Position numbers and translations under genes: made by a program. Below are positions 1 through 6,518 of a stretch of DNA of 64,000 bases, one piece after another. Every line of letters begins with the position of its first letter. The first letter of the stretch is position 1. Below the pieces are notes generated by a model. It searched no databases, was not told the DNA's origin, and saw only the letters and a program-made list of their open reading frames with translations. Source of the DNA: Paenibacillus pabuli NBRC 13638 (GTDB lineage Bacteria; Bacillota; Bacilli; Paenibacillales; Paenibacillaceae); NCBI RefSeq assembly GCF_001514495.1, contig NZ_BCNM01000003.1, forward strand, positions 124,001 to 188,000, in the 5' to 3' direction.

Positions 1-794
1 AATACGAACACACGCTCAAAGCCCAGATCGAGGAACTTCCCAATGTGCAGCAGCAGCAGAATCATAATCGTCGGCAGCAAGGACGGCAGGGTAATGGACC
101 ATATTTGCTTCAAACGCCCGGCTCCATCCACCTCTGCCGCCTCATACAGATCGGGATTGATGCCCGCAATGGCTGCCAGGAAAATAATCGTTCCATACCC
201 GGAGTCGCGCCAGATCCCAGAACCGATCAGAATGGAACGAATGTACGAGTCTTCTCCAAGAAAGTAGATCGGCTGCATCCCCAGAAATTCGAGTGCCTTG
301 TTCACCACACCGGCATCCATCGAGAAAATACCCATGAAGATTCCGCTAATGACGACCCAGGAGAGAAAGTGAGGCATGTATACAATCGTTTGCAGCAAAC
401 GCTTGAACACAATCATCCGCACTTCATTCAGCAGAATCGCCAGTAAGATCGGTACCGGGAAGGCAATCACCAGATCATATAGTCCGAGCAGAAGTGTGTT
501 ATTGAGAATTCGCAAAAAGTCATAATGGCTGAACATCTTCTGGAAATGCTCCAGGCCTACCCAATCACTTCCGGTGATGCCTTTGAAAATGTTGTAATTC
601 TGAAAAGCAATGACCGAGCCGAACAGGGGTACATATTTGAAGATGAAAAAATACAGGATGCCCGGTACCGAGAGCAGATAGAGTATCCGGTATCGCCACA
701 GATAACGTCCCGCATCTCCGAGACGAGAACCCAGACCAGATGAGTTAATTCTTGCTGTTCCCCGGCTTGGCGGCGCGATATCTGCCGGCTTCAC
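1..794 (-). CDS. Sugar ABC transporter permease, LplB type (3' end outside window)
   Basis: Inner-membrane permease of a carbohydrate ABC importer (LplB/YtcP family), passing the sugar from an extracellular lipoprotein to the cytoplasm. About 264 residues are visible; the C-terminus lies beyond the left edge. The reading includes LYRWRYRILYLLSVPGILYF, KYVPLFGSVIAFQNYN, several membrane helices and the permease loop EAAEVDGAGRLKQIWSITLP, the family's ATPase-docking EAA motif. The start is GTG at 794, overlapping the stop of the tautomerase gene in a GTGA arrangement, with a GGAGGGG ribosome site just upstream. The two genes are therefore translationally coupled. The substrate cannot be told from this fragment. 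Confidence 0.85.
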   Translation of the reverse strand, partial: MKPADIAPPSRGTARINSSGLGSRLGDAGRYLWRYRILYLLSVPGILYFFIFKYVPLFGSVIAFQNYNIFKGITGSDWVGLEHFQKMFSHYDFLRILNNTLLLGLYDLVIAFPVPILLAILLNEVRMIVFKRLLQTIVYMPHFLSWVVISGIFMGIFSMDAGVVNKALEFLGMQPIYFLGEDSYIRSILIGSGIWRDSGYGTIIFLAAIAGINPDLYEAAEVDGAGRLKQIWSITLPSLLPTIMILLLLHIGKFLDLGFERVFV

Positions 795-1000
795 GTCTTC
801 TCCCCTCCCTGCTTCTGTGACTGCATGCTTCTCAAATTATCAGGAACGTTCTCGTCCCATGGGATTTCATTGAATTCAACGGAAATGTACTCCGGCTCAC
901 GATCGATAATACGCGATAGCTCGCGTGTGAACACCTCCACGATCTCCTGCTTTTGCTCATCCGTCCTGCCTTCATACAGCCTGATCGTAATTTCTGGCAT
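791..1000 (-). CDS. 4-oxalocrotonate tautomerase family protein
   Basis: Small enzyme of 69 residues starting MPEITIRLYEGR. Pro2, which becomes the N-terminal Pro1 after Met removal, is the catalytic base in this family and is present. Length and the EYISVEFNEIP segment fit 4-OT-like tautomerases, which work as small oligomers on enol/keto acids. GGGAG lies 10 bases before the ATG. Its stop overlaps the GTG of the sugar permease, so it is the first visible gene of a sugar-uptake operon; a role in modifying a sugar-derived keto acid is an inference. A cre-like site lies just upstream. The C-terminal tail after residue 60 (QKQGGEKT) is polar and may be unstructured. Confidence 0.8.
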   Translation of the reverse strand: MPEITIRLYEGRTDEQKQEIVEVFTRELSRIIDREPEYISVEFNEIPWDENVPDNLRSMQSQKQGGEKT

Positions 1001-1027
1001 CCGAGTTAAGCTCCCTTCGTTACGTAA

Positions 1028-1043
1028 TGTAAACGCTTTTACA
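1028..1043. promoter_or_regulatory. cre-like CcpA site
   Basis: TGTAAACGCTTTTACA closely matches the CcpA operator consensus and sits about 30 bp upstream of the tautomerase/permease operon. It suggests carbon catabolite control of this operon. Confidence 0.6.
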
Positions 1044-1124
1044 ACTTCATCTTAGCGTTCCTGTGGAAGGGCAACAATGGACTGTCTTTTCGTTCACTTG
1101 TGTTTTCTTTAGGTGAGAACAAGA

Positions 1125-1151
1125 CCAAAAGGCCCCATACGAACGGGGCCT
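1125..1151 (-). terminator. Stem-loop terminator
   Basis: AGGCCCC (1130-1136) pairs with GGGGCCT (1145-1151); on the minus strand a TTTT follows. It would end transcripts coming from the unknown gene at 1413-2210 and/or from the relict CRISPR leader at 1200-1393. Confidence 0.55.
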
Positions 1152-1166
1152 CATATTTATGGATAA

Positions 1167-1199
1167 TACTCATTAATTACACTCCATACAGAGTGCGAC
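1167..1199 (-). CRISPR. Relict single CRISPR repeat (array A)
   Basis: The 3' 20 bases match the repeat of the intact array at 11806-12109 except for one base (CTCCATACAGAGTGCGAC), while the ATTTCAATCCACG half has decayed. It directly abuts a leader copy at 1200. A terminator lies immediately to the left, so only one repeat survives. Array direction is minus, as in all other copies. Confidence 0.7.
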
Positions 1200-1393
1200 A
1201 GGAAAACACACGTAATAAAGTTGTAAAATCTAGAAATTACCACATATTACCAAATAATCATAGCTTCATTTGTGATAAAAAAAAGCCTAAATAGAACACC
1301 AATGTTGCCAAAAGATCACGAAAAGGATGTTTTCGACAAATTTCGAGATGCGAACCTCCCAGGGAAATCGTGTGAACTTGGGGTTCGCACCTC
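1200..1393 (-). promoter_or_regulatory. CRISPR leader copy A
   Basis: AT-rich leader next to the relict repeat. It shares in order with the leaders at 4212, 6141 and 12110: a run like AGGAAAACACACGTA next to the repeat, TTGCCAAAAG about 110 bp away, TTTTCGACAAA, and a distal inverted repeat (GAGATGCGAACC at 1345-1356, GGTTCGCACCTC at 1382-1393). The distal arms lie only 20 bp from the stop of the co-directional gene 1413-2210. Confidence 0.7.
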
Positions 1394-1412
1394 GTCTGTT
1401 ACTACTCCATCC

Positions 1413-2210
1413 TCATTTACTTATGATAAGCATTTGGGATAGAAAGATATTGGCTGTTGAAAGGAAAAAAACATTGGAGAAATATTTAGCCAGCTTCTTT
1501 ATCTCAGTACTGGCCATTACCTCATCTTCCCTCCAACCTACACAATAACATACTAAATAAGGAGACAACGTTAGCTGTTGCTGAATATATTCTATAAATC
1601 TCATTTCTTCTTGGTTAACTTCCATCTCACTAATTTCAGAAACATTTGGCTGATACTGAAATGTAACATAAGGAGTGTGAGTCAAAGGTTTTCCTTGTCC
1701 CTTGCTTATAAAAAACGATATGAATGGATTTAAGCGAGCTTCGTTATATAACATTTGATAGGTATTATAAATCTTCTTCATCGAATCTGGACTTGATAAA
1801 GTAATTTGGACATGAACCTTCCCTGTTTTGTATGCGACTCGTAAGGAGTCAAAGACCGAAAGTAGCTTAAATATGATCTTTTCATTTAGCTGACCTTCTG
1901 ACTCTGAATAGTGTAGCTCTCCTACATACTTAGGTTGGTTGCTCGAATCTCGAAGCTCACAGTGATAGATCATATAAAATTGGTACAACGCAAATTGCAC
2001 TTCCACATTAGAAAGAATAATCTGTTCCACATCCTGTGCTTCAAAAGGGATTTCGTGGAAGTCCACTCCACTTTCTATGATTCTTCTGACCGTTACCATA
2101 TTATTTTGAATCGAATAAACTTCTTGCTTTAATACTTCTTCCTGATCTGAATCAACGTAAAGGGTATTGAGTAAACTGCTCTTAACTTTAAAAAGAGTTT
2201 TTTCAATCAT
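1413..2210 (-). CDS. Hypothetical protein of unknown family
   Basis: I do not recognise this 265-residue protein. The start is the ATG at 2210 (MIEKTLFKVKSSLL), chosen because AAAGGAG lies 8 bases upstream; a longer reading to 2291 has no ribosome site. It has no signal peptide or clear membrane helix, and looks soluble and mixed alpha/beta, with an aromatic-rich middle (VQFALYQFYMIYHCEL) and a hydrophobic C-terminus (YFSNVFFLSTANIFLSQMLI). It sits between a leader copy (ending 1393) and a CRISPR remnant (2519-2688), is AT-rich compared with the housekeeping genes around it, and is likely accessory cargo. Nothing in the sequence shows its function. Confidence 0.6.
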   Translation of the reverse strand: MIEKTLFKVKSSLLNTLYVDSDQEEVLKQEVYSIQNNMVTVRRIIESGVDFHEIPFEAQDVEQIILSNVEVQFALYQFYMIYHCELRDSSNQPKYVGELHYSESEGQLNEKIIFKLLSVFDSLRVAYKTGKVHVQITLSSPDSMKKIYNTYQMLYNEARLNPFISFFISKGQGKPLTHTPYVTFQYQPNVSEISEMEVNQEEMRFIEYIQQQLTLSPYLVCYCVGWREDEVMASTEIKKLAKYFSNVFFLSTANIFLSQMLIISK

Positions 2211-2294
2211 ACAATAGGCTCCTTTGCAGAGATGAAACTTGTTAAAATAAAGAAGTGCAGCTATTCGCCACACGCCCATAATAATAATCAAAAA

Positions 2295-2531
2295 TTAGAA
2301 ATAGTGTTTCCAATCAAAATACACATCAGCATTTGACCAACCACCAGTCAAATACACTGTTGCATATCCTTCAACTAGAATCAGGCTTGTGTCAAAATTG
2401 ATTTTAATGTCACTCGCCTCAGTAATATTAACAGTTTTTAGGGGTAGGAAATTAATATAATTGATATTCATTCTAACCCCTTCAGCATTAGTAGCGGCAG
2501 CAGCATACCCCTTTACACTACTAATCCATGG
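2295..2531 (-). pseudogene. C-terminal fragment of a lost protein
   Basis: A 78-codon open stretch with no start codon near its beginning; it opens right after an in-frame TGA at 2532-2534 and ends at TAA 2295. It reads like a beta-rich secreted C-terminus (YINFLPLKTVNITEASDIKI, EGYATVYLTGGWSNADVYFD). The 5' end coincides with the degenerate CRISPR repeat near 2519-2554, so the missing N-terminal part was probably lost in a rearrangement at the array. The family is not recognised. Confidence 0.45.
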
Positions 2532-2688
2532 TCACACATTTCATACGGAGCAACAGGTGAGTGAGAACCATGCTCAAATACTACAGCATTTTATTTCACG
2601 CACTCCATACAGAGTGCGGCTTGAAACGTCACACTAAGCGTCAGTCTCTTGAATATTTCAATCCCGGCACTCCCATACAGAGTGCGAC
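2519..2688 (-). CRISPR. Degenerate leaderless CRISPR array (array B)
   Basis: Two clear repeats and one faint one. Repeat at 2655-2688 (one-base insertion in the CTCC run) and repeat at 2593-2620 (five-base deletion of AATCC) are separated by a 34-base spacer. A weaker copy at about 2519-2554 keeps AATCCA and CATACGGAG. They carry the ATACAGAG variant also seen in array A. The sequence right of 2688 does not resemble the leader found beside the other arrays, so this one should be unable to acquire spacers. Confidence 0.7.
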
Positions 2689-2743
2689 CGGACGATAGGC
2701 TTAGACGCTTTCTCGGCCTGGTTCAGTCATCACACAGAAACAT

Positions 2744-2774
2744 AAAAAATCCATCCATTTACTTTGGACGGATT
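2744..2774 (-). terminator. Rho-independent terminator
   Basis: AATCCATCC (2748-2756) pairs with GGACGGATT (2766-2774); on the minus strand the stem is followed by TTTTTT. It ends the TPR/peptide operon 3707-2806. Confidence 0.8.
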
Positions 2775-2805
2775 TTCTCTTTATTCATCAAGCTCAATTA
2801 AAAAA

Positions 2806-2919
2806 TTAATGGCCAACGCCATGATTAAATAATTGCATTATACTCTCAATTGGAAGGGCTACTAACGTTGCCAAAACAATTGAATACACCATATTTAGAG
2901 CATTTCTTTTCTTCATCAT
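2806..2919 (-). CDS. Small exported peptide, candidate signalling propeptide
   Basis: A 37-residue open frame starting MMKKRNALNM, followed by a hydrophobic stretch (VYSIVLATLVALP) and a short polar C-terminus ending SIMQLFNHGVGH. This is the layout of Phr, PapR and AimP propeptides: basic N-terminus, secretion-type hydrophobic core, and the active peptide at the C-terminus. Its first ATG overlaps the stop of the upstream TPR gene (ATGA), with GAGGGG upstream, so the two are translationally coupled. A strong terminator follows. Mature peptide and cleavage site are unknown; no homology search could be run. It could alternatively be a small membrane toxin or a leader peptide, but the TPR partner favours signalling. 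Confidence 0.55.
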   Translation of the reverse strand: MMKKRNALNMVYSIVLATLVALPIESIMQLFNHGVGH

Positions 2920-3707
2920 AACATCCCCTCTAAGATAGATTTGTAACAGCTATTCTGTGCATGTGTAGCCTGATCTCTGATTTTTTCAAAAAGTGCCACA
3001 TATTTTATCTTATTATGATTAATTTTAGGAGATATTGCCAAACAATTCAGTAAGATATCAATTGCATCGGAGTCATTATCATTTCGGATATAGTACATCG
3101 CTAACTCAAAACTAAATTTAAGATAATAAGAGATATCAATATCAGACATTAACGTAGTATCACTAATCGAACGATGTTCTTCAAATAAATACTCAAACTT
3201 CTTAATAGGTAAATTATTTAAACGATTGGCTTCAAGTAAAGTCAATAATCCAGACATGGTCTCACCTTTTGACTTTTGAATGTAGGCCACGTATTCATCG
3301 AGCTTTGTAGTATTACCCTCAAGTAAATCCAAAACCATTAAATTGATTTTGGCTATGTCACTATAAAATTCTATTTCATTAAGTGTCTCTTGATTAGTCA
3401 ATTTAATCCACTGGAAGTCACTGTATTGCAATACGCATTCCCGTGCTTTATCAAACTCTAACAGTTTTTGATACGCTATGCCTTGCATCAAACGACTATA
3501 CCCAATGTAATATACTATTGCCCGCTGTGTATGTATTTCAACGATGTCCTGTTCCTTAGTCAACATTTGTAAATTATAAATACGAAGTGATTCTTCATAA
3601 AGTGTTTCACCTAACTTAACGACCTCTCTCCAGTTGTCAAGACCATAAGCTATTCTGAGAAGTGTCACAGTCGAGTCTAATCCGTATCCATCATAATACC
3701 TCGACAT
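2916..3707 (-). CDS. TPR-repeat protein, Rap/AimR-like sensor without DNA-binding domain
   Basis: A 263-residue all-helical protein. Pairs of helices such as RAIVYYIGYSRLMQGIAYQK, ISYYLKFSFELAMYYIRNDN and AIDILLNCLAISPKINHNKI fit tetratricopeptide repeats like the peptide-binding halves of Rap, PlcR and AimR receptors. AAGGAGG lies 6 bases before the ATG, so the start is sound; no helix-turn-helix precedes it, and the region upstream is non-coding and AT-rich. The protein is therefore shorter than typical HTH-TPR regulators (about 380-420 residues) and must act by protein contact, or be an N-terminally deleted regulator. It is coupled to the 37-residue peptide gene. Function as a peptide receptor is an inference from architecture. 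Confidence 0.6.
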   Translation of the reverse strand: MSRYYDGYGLDSTVTLLRIAYGLDNWREVVKLGETLYEESLRIYNLQMLTKEQDIVEIHTQRAIVYYIGYSRLMQGIAYQKLLEFDKARECVLQYSDFQWIKLTNQETLNEIEFYSDIAKINLMVLDLLEGNTTKLDEYVAYIQKSKGETMSGLLTLLEANRLNNLPIKKFEYLFEEHRSISDTTLMSDIDISYYLKFSFELAMYYIRNDNDSDAIDILLNCLAISPKINHNKIKYVALFEKIRDQATHAQNSCYKSILEGML

Positions 3708-3862
3708 ACCCTTCCTCCTTATTTTACAATTAATAACATTATATTGATTTTTCTACCATAGGTCAAATCTATTTGTTTAATAAAATAGTTTAAAATATAC
3801 TGCATTTAATACAATATTTCAGTTTCCGTATTTTTCCCTAGATCTTATTATGTCTCTGAAAC

Positions 3863-3910
3863 AAAAAAGTCTTACCCACTTATCCATGCTTAGCATAGGA
3901 AAGGTAAGAC
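3863..3910 (-). terminator. Terminator at the leader-distal end of CRISPR array C
   Basis: GTCTTACC (3869-3876) pairs with GGTAAGAC (3903-3910); on the minus strand a TTTTTT run follows. Apart from this and weak repeat remnants, the stretch 3711-4045 holds no gene. The terminator is placed to end a pre-crRNA made leftwards from the leader at 4212-4414. Confidence 0.65.
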
Positions 3911-4045
3911 CTCATTATGGATCTCGACTATCTTTGCACTTCCATTCGAAAATACCCTTGATGATCATTGAGATCTTCACTATATCCTTAATACAGCAGA
4001 GTAGAGACCCAATGTCATACAAAGAAAATTTAAAAAGAAACGTTA

Positions 4046-4211
4046 TTTTTAATCCACGTACTCATACAGAGTGCGAGCTGTTCCAATTCATGTCTTTCAT
4101 GTACTCGTTAACATTTCAATCCACACACTCATCCAGAGTGCGACTCATTGAATGGGTTTCCTGTAACGTCTCCCTTACGATTTCAATCCACGCACTCATA
4201 TAGAGTGCGAC
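4046..4211 (-). CRISPR. Degenerate CRISPR array (array C), 3 repeats
   Basis: Repeats at 4046-4077, 4113-4144 and 4180-4211, each 32 bases, with two 35-base spacers (4078-4112, 4145-4179). All three lack one C in the central CTCC and differ from one another by point changes; the leader-proximal one (4180) is closest to consensus. A very weak fourth copy may end at about 4008. The leader follows directly at 4212. Orientation (GTCGCAC to ATTGAAAT on the minus strand) is that of type I-C repeats. Confidence 0.85.
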
Positions 4212-4414
4212 AGCAGAAAGTAACGTATATTCGTTTCAAAAAAAAATATTTAAACGTTATTCTGTCATTTCGTAAATGATAATAAATTCATATTAATACA
4301 AATAATCCAGTTAATTCAAGAATGGTGTTACCAAAAGGGAACAACAATAGCTTAATCGACAATTTTCCAGGTGCGAATCTCCTAGAGATTTTATGTGAGC
4401 TTAACATTCGCACC
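4212..4414 (-). promoter_or_regulatory. CRISPR leader copy C
   Basis: Starts AGCAGAAAGTAACGTA at the repeat, very AT-rich centre, then TTACCAAAAGGGA, ATCGACAATTTT and the distal inverted repeat GGTGCGAAT (4370-4378) / ATTCGCACC (4406-4414), a perfect 9-bp dyad. Diverged from leaders D and E mainly in the AT-rich middle. Confidence 0.7.
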
Positions 4415-4505
4415 ATTAAAGTAGCATTTTTTACAGGTCTAACTAAATAACCAAAAAAATATCCAATGCATTTGATCTTATTCTATATGCTACTATGACC
4501 ATGTT

Positions 4506-4772
4506 TTATTGAAAACGATCAAGCTTCAAGTTCATATCAACACGTTCTGGTGTCCACAATAAGATATCCGTGAGAAATGTCAAAGCATCCATTCGGCACA
4601 ATCTATCCACGATTGACTCTATCAGTTCATTTACATTTCCTTGGGGTTGCTCAGCGAGAATTATCCCTCCGGTATCTCCATCAATATATAAGTGATCTAC
4701 GTGAGCAACTTTGTGTAAATGCCGCAGCCATAACGTACCTTCGTCAAGAAAAAAGATATAACTTTCATTCAT
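4506..4772 (-). CDS. Small hypothetical protein
   Basis: An 88-residue frame from the ATG at 4772 (MNESYIFFLDEGTLWLRHLH), with AAGGA six bases upstream. The frame stays open to 4814, but that extension overlaps the antisense HTH fragment and has no ribosome site. Contains YIDGDTGGIILAEQPQGNV and an amphipathic helical C-terminus. No family recognised, no signal peptide. It lies co-directionally upstream of leader C and abuts a gene remnant, so it may itself be rearranged cargo. Confidence 0.45.
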   Translation of the reverse strand: MNESYIFFLDEGTLWLRHLHKVAHVDHLYIDGDTGGIILAEQPQGNVNELIESIVDRLCRMDALTFLTDILLWTPERVDMNLKLDRFQ

Positions 4773-4803
4773 AACATATCCTTGGTAAATATAAAAATCC
4801 TGA

Positions 4804-4941
4804 CGTAATACCATTACTTCACTAGCAGGTAACGCAACAAAACGTATTGATTACGACACTCTTGGTGCGCTTTGTAACGGACTTGATGTTACACCAGGAG
4901 ACCTCTTGGAATACATCCCCCAAAGCAAAAAGAGTCGATAA
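4804..4941 (+). pseudogene. C-terminal fragment of an XRE/HTH transcriptional regulator
   Basis: 45 codons after an in-frame TGA reading RNTITSLAGNATKRIDYDTL and then GALCNGLDVTPGDLLEYIP, the recognition-helix end and C-terminus of small Cro/CI-type regulators (YozG-like). The N-terminal half is missing; the sequence to the left belongs to the opposite-strand gene 4506-4772. Its stop lies inside the stem of a terminator, so the original 3' end is intact. It is a deletion relic rather than a working gene. Confidence 0.7.
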
Positions 4942-4966
4942 TTACACGACTCTTTTTGCTTTTTTA
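4924..4966 (+). terminator. Rho-independent terminator of the HTH relic
   Basis: AGCAAAAAGAGTCG (4924-4937) pairs perfectly with CGACTCTTTTTGCT (4947-4960), followed by TTTTT. Works in both directions on paper. Confidence 0.85.
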
Positions 4967-5018
4967 TAGCTAAGAAACTAGTTTTTAATATAAAAGTAGT
5001 ACAGAGTTATTAAACGAT

Positions 5019-5306
5019 TCAATCGCTCACAACTTTTTGGATAATTGATCCTTTCTTTATTTTATTTCGATCCAATTTTTCCTTAATATTCAATCCTATA
5101 ATAGGTGATCCTGCTATTGAGAAAGAAAGATTTACATCAATTACCTCACATTCAATCAGAGAATCATCTATACTACGTACCAGAATCTTGGAACCTAATA
5201 ATGTTTTTAACGAATTAGGAAGAAATGCAGATTCCATCTCACTGCCTATAAGTATTGTGCCCCGTTCATGTACATTCATTATCTCTTCCAATTTCATTAC
5301 ATTCAA
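5019..5306 (-). CDS. Probable immunity protein for the adjacent toxin domain
   Basis: About 95 residues. The best start is TTG at 5306, nine bases after AAGGAG; an upstream TTG at 5315 touches the ribosome site and an ATG at 5297 is too far. The body (ERGTILIGSEMESAFLPNSL, LVRSIDDSLIECEVIDVNLS, IIGLNIKEKLDRNKIKKGSI) predicts a small beta-barrel-like fold. It lies 16 bases downstream of an orphan toxin-like C-terminal domain in the same direction, the usual order for polymorphic toxin and immunity genes. No family recognised; the immunity role is inferred from position only. Confidence 0.5.
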   Translation of the reverse strand: MNVMKLEEIMNVHERGTILIGSEMESAFLPNSLKTLLGSKILVRSIDDSLIECEVIDVNLSFSIAGSPIIGLNIKEKLDRNKIKKGSIIQKVVSD

Positions 5307-5322
5307 TATATGCAACTCCTTC

Positions 5323-5958
5323 CTACCTCTCGTTGATGAAAAGTAAATCTTTCACATCTCTGATTTTGATTCCTTGGTTCTTCAACCTTGCTATACCATC
5401 TCGTAATAATAAAAGTCTATCGGCCTGTGAGAGGTCTGGAGCAAAACGTGCTGCCCGAATACTTGCTTGTGCTTCATCCAGTGCAAAGTTTCGGGGTAAG
5501 ACGTTAAAATTTTCATCCATCACCTGAAAAGCTCTACCAGCCAAACCAGCCTCGTAATGACCAACAACTTCATGCGCTATCGTCCCTGATCCAGATATGC
5601 GACTATTGGCAGACAATCTTCCTCCCAATGTGGAAGGAAGCACATCATTATTAATGTTAAGTATTGTATCGAATAATAGCCCAGTAGGAGAAGTATCATC
5701 AGGTCCAGCCACACGAATATTCCCCTCTGGCATACCCAATTTTTTCGCATAATTGGTCAATTCAGCAACTTGTATATCGGTTAACGGTAATTCATTACGT
5801 AGACCTTTCGTATCTTTAATCATCCTTGTTGTTTCTATAATTTCACTTACTCCCGTTTCTACTGTTCCTGATCGCGCATAATTAAAAGAAGGCTTTCCCA
5901 TTGGCGAAGTTAACATTTGATGTGGTCTAATTACGGAAGCATAGCCTACCCCAGTCAT
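5323..5958 (-). pseudogene. Orphan C-terminal toxin domain of a polymorphic toxin (N-terminus lost)
   Basis: 211 codons from ATG 5958, but no ribosome site and only four more open codons before a TGA, ending at the degenerate repeats of CRISPR array D. The sequence looks like the tip of a large secreted RHS/WXG-type toxin: a linker (MLTSPMGKPSFNYARSGTVE) and a domain with TIAHEVVGHYEAGLAGRAF (His129, Glu130, His134, Glu136) and LDEAQASIRAARFAPDLS. The spacing is His-Glu-x-x-x-His rather than the standard HExxH, so metal-dependent hydrolase activity is only a suggestion. It is followed by a likely immunity gene. The domain may be silent cassette material usable by recombination, or may be dead. 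Confidence 0.55.
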
Positions 5959-5974
5959 TAGCCCACCCAGTCAC

Positions 5975-6140
5975 CTCTCATTCAACGTCATTCATGCGGG
6001 ATGCAGCTAAGATATATCGTGAACGTCCGTTACACCCTTATGTATTTCAAAACACTCCGTAAAGAGTACTGCTTCAATAGGTATGAGTTTCTCGCCCATA
6101 GTTCAGAATTTCAATCCACGCACTCCATACGGAGTGCGAC
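5975..6140 (-). CRISPR. Short CRISPR array (array D), one perfect and two decayed repeats
   Basis: A perfect 33-base repeat at 6108-6140 touches the leader. A decayed copy with a short deletion lies at 6044-6072, separated by a 35-base spacer. A third at 5975-6007 matches 20 of 33 positions without gaps and sits exactly one 36-base spacer further on. The decay gradient (leader end intact, far end eroded) is what is expected of an ageing array. The far end abuts the truncated 5' end of the toxin fragment. Confidence 0.85.
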
Positions 6141-6333
6141 AGCGAAAAAACACGTATCTCAACGATCTGATCCGTCAAAAACACGTTTTTTCACTATTAT
6201 TCTAAGACTTTCCATATCATAATTCAATCTATTCCTCTCTACGTTATGCCAAAAGGCAATAAAATACCCCTTTTCGACAAAATCTGAGGTGCGAATCCCC
6301 CAGGGTTTCCATGTGAGCATCACATTCGCACCT
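6141..6333 (-). promoter_or_regulatory. CRISPR leader copy D
   Basis: AGCGAAAAAACACGTA at the repeat, ATGCCAAAAGGCA at about 6246, TTTTCGACAAAA and a perfect 10-bp distal inverted repeat AGGTGCGAAT (6287-6296) / ATTCGCACCT (6324-6333). Closest to leader E at 12110. Open frames read through it are not coding. Confidence 0.75.
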
Positions 6334-6444
6334 GCCTGAGCCACGTACGGATTCCCCGGAATAACCTTCTTCATCTCCCATCCACACCATGACAAAGATC
6401 ACATCCATCATCCCTGTTCAAGTGCTACAGTAATAAACGACCAA

Positions 6445-6471
6445 TTGACCAGATTTGTAATCCGGTCAATC
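6445..6471. promoter_or_regulatory. Probable TetR operator
   Basis: Inverted repeat ATTGACC (6445-6451) / GGTCAAT (6465-6471), about 50 bp upstream of the TetR gene and next to a TTGACA -35-like hexamer at 6473. Likely autoregulatory site. Confidence 0.5.
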
Positions 6472-6518
6472 GTTGACACACCTTTTACTCATTCAGACAA
6501 CAAGGAGGTGCATATATC

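Noticed and set aside
3850..4203. 117-codon plus-strand frame through CRISPR array C
   Set aside because: It reads through the terminator and degenerate repeats; no start signal, and the repeats recur in the translation.
5323..5958. Intact stand-alone zinc metalloprotease
   Set aside because: The motif is His-Glu-x-x-x-His, not HExxH, there is no ribosome site, and the 5' end is cut at the CRISPR array, so it is treated as an orphan toxin tail.
6159..6395. 78-codon minus-strand frame at 6159-6395
   Set aside because: It lies over leader D, which is conserved as non-coding DNA in four places; the frame is not conserved in the other copies.
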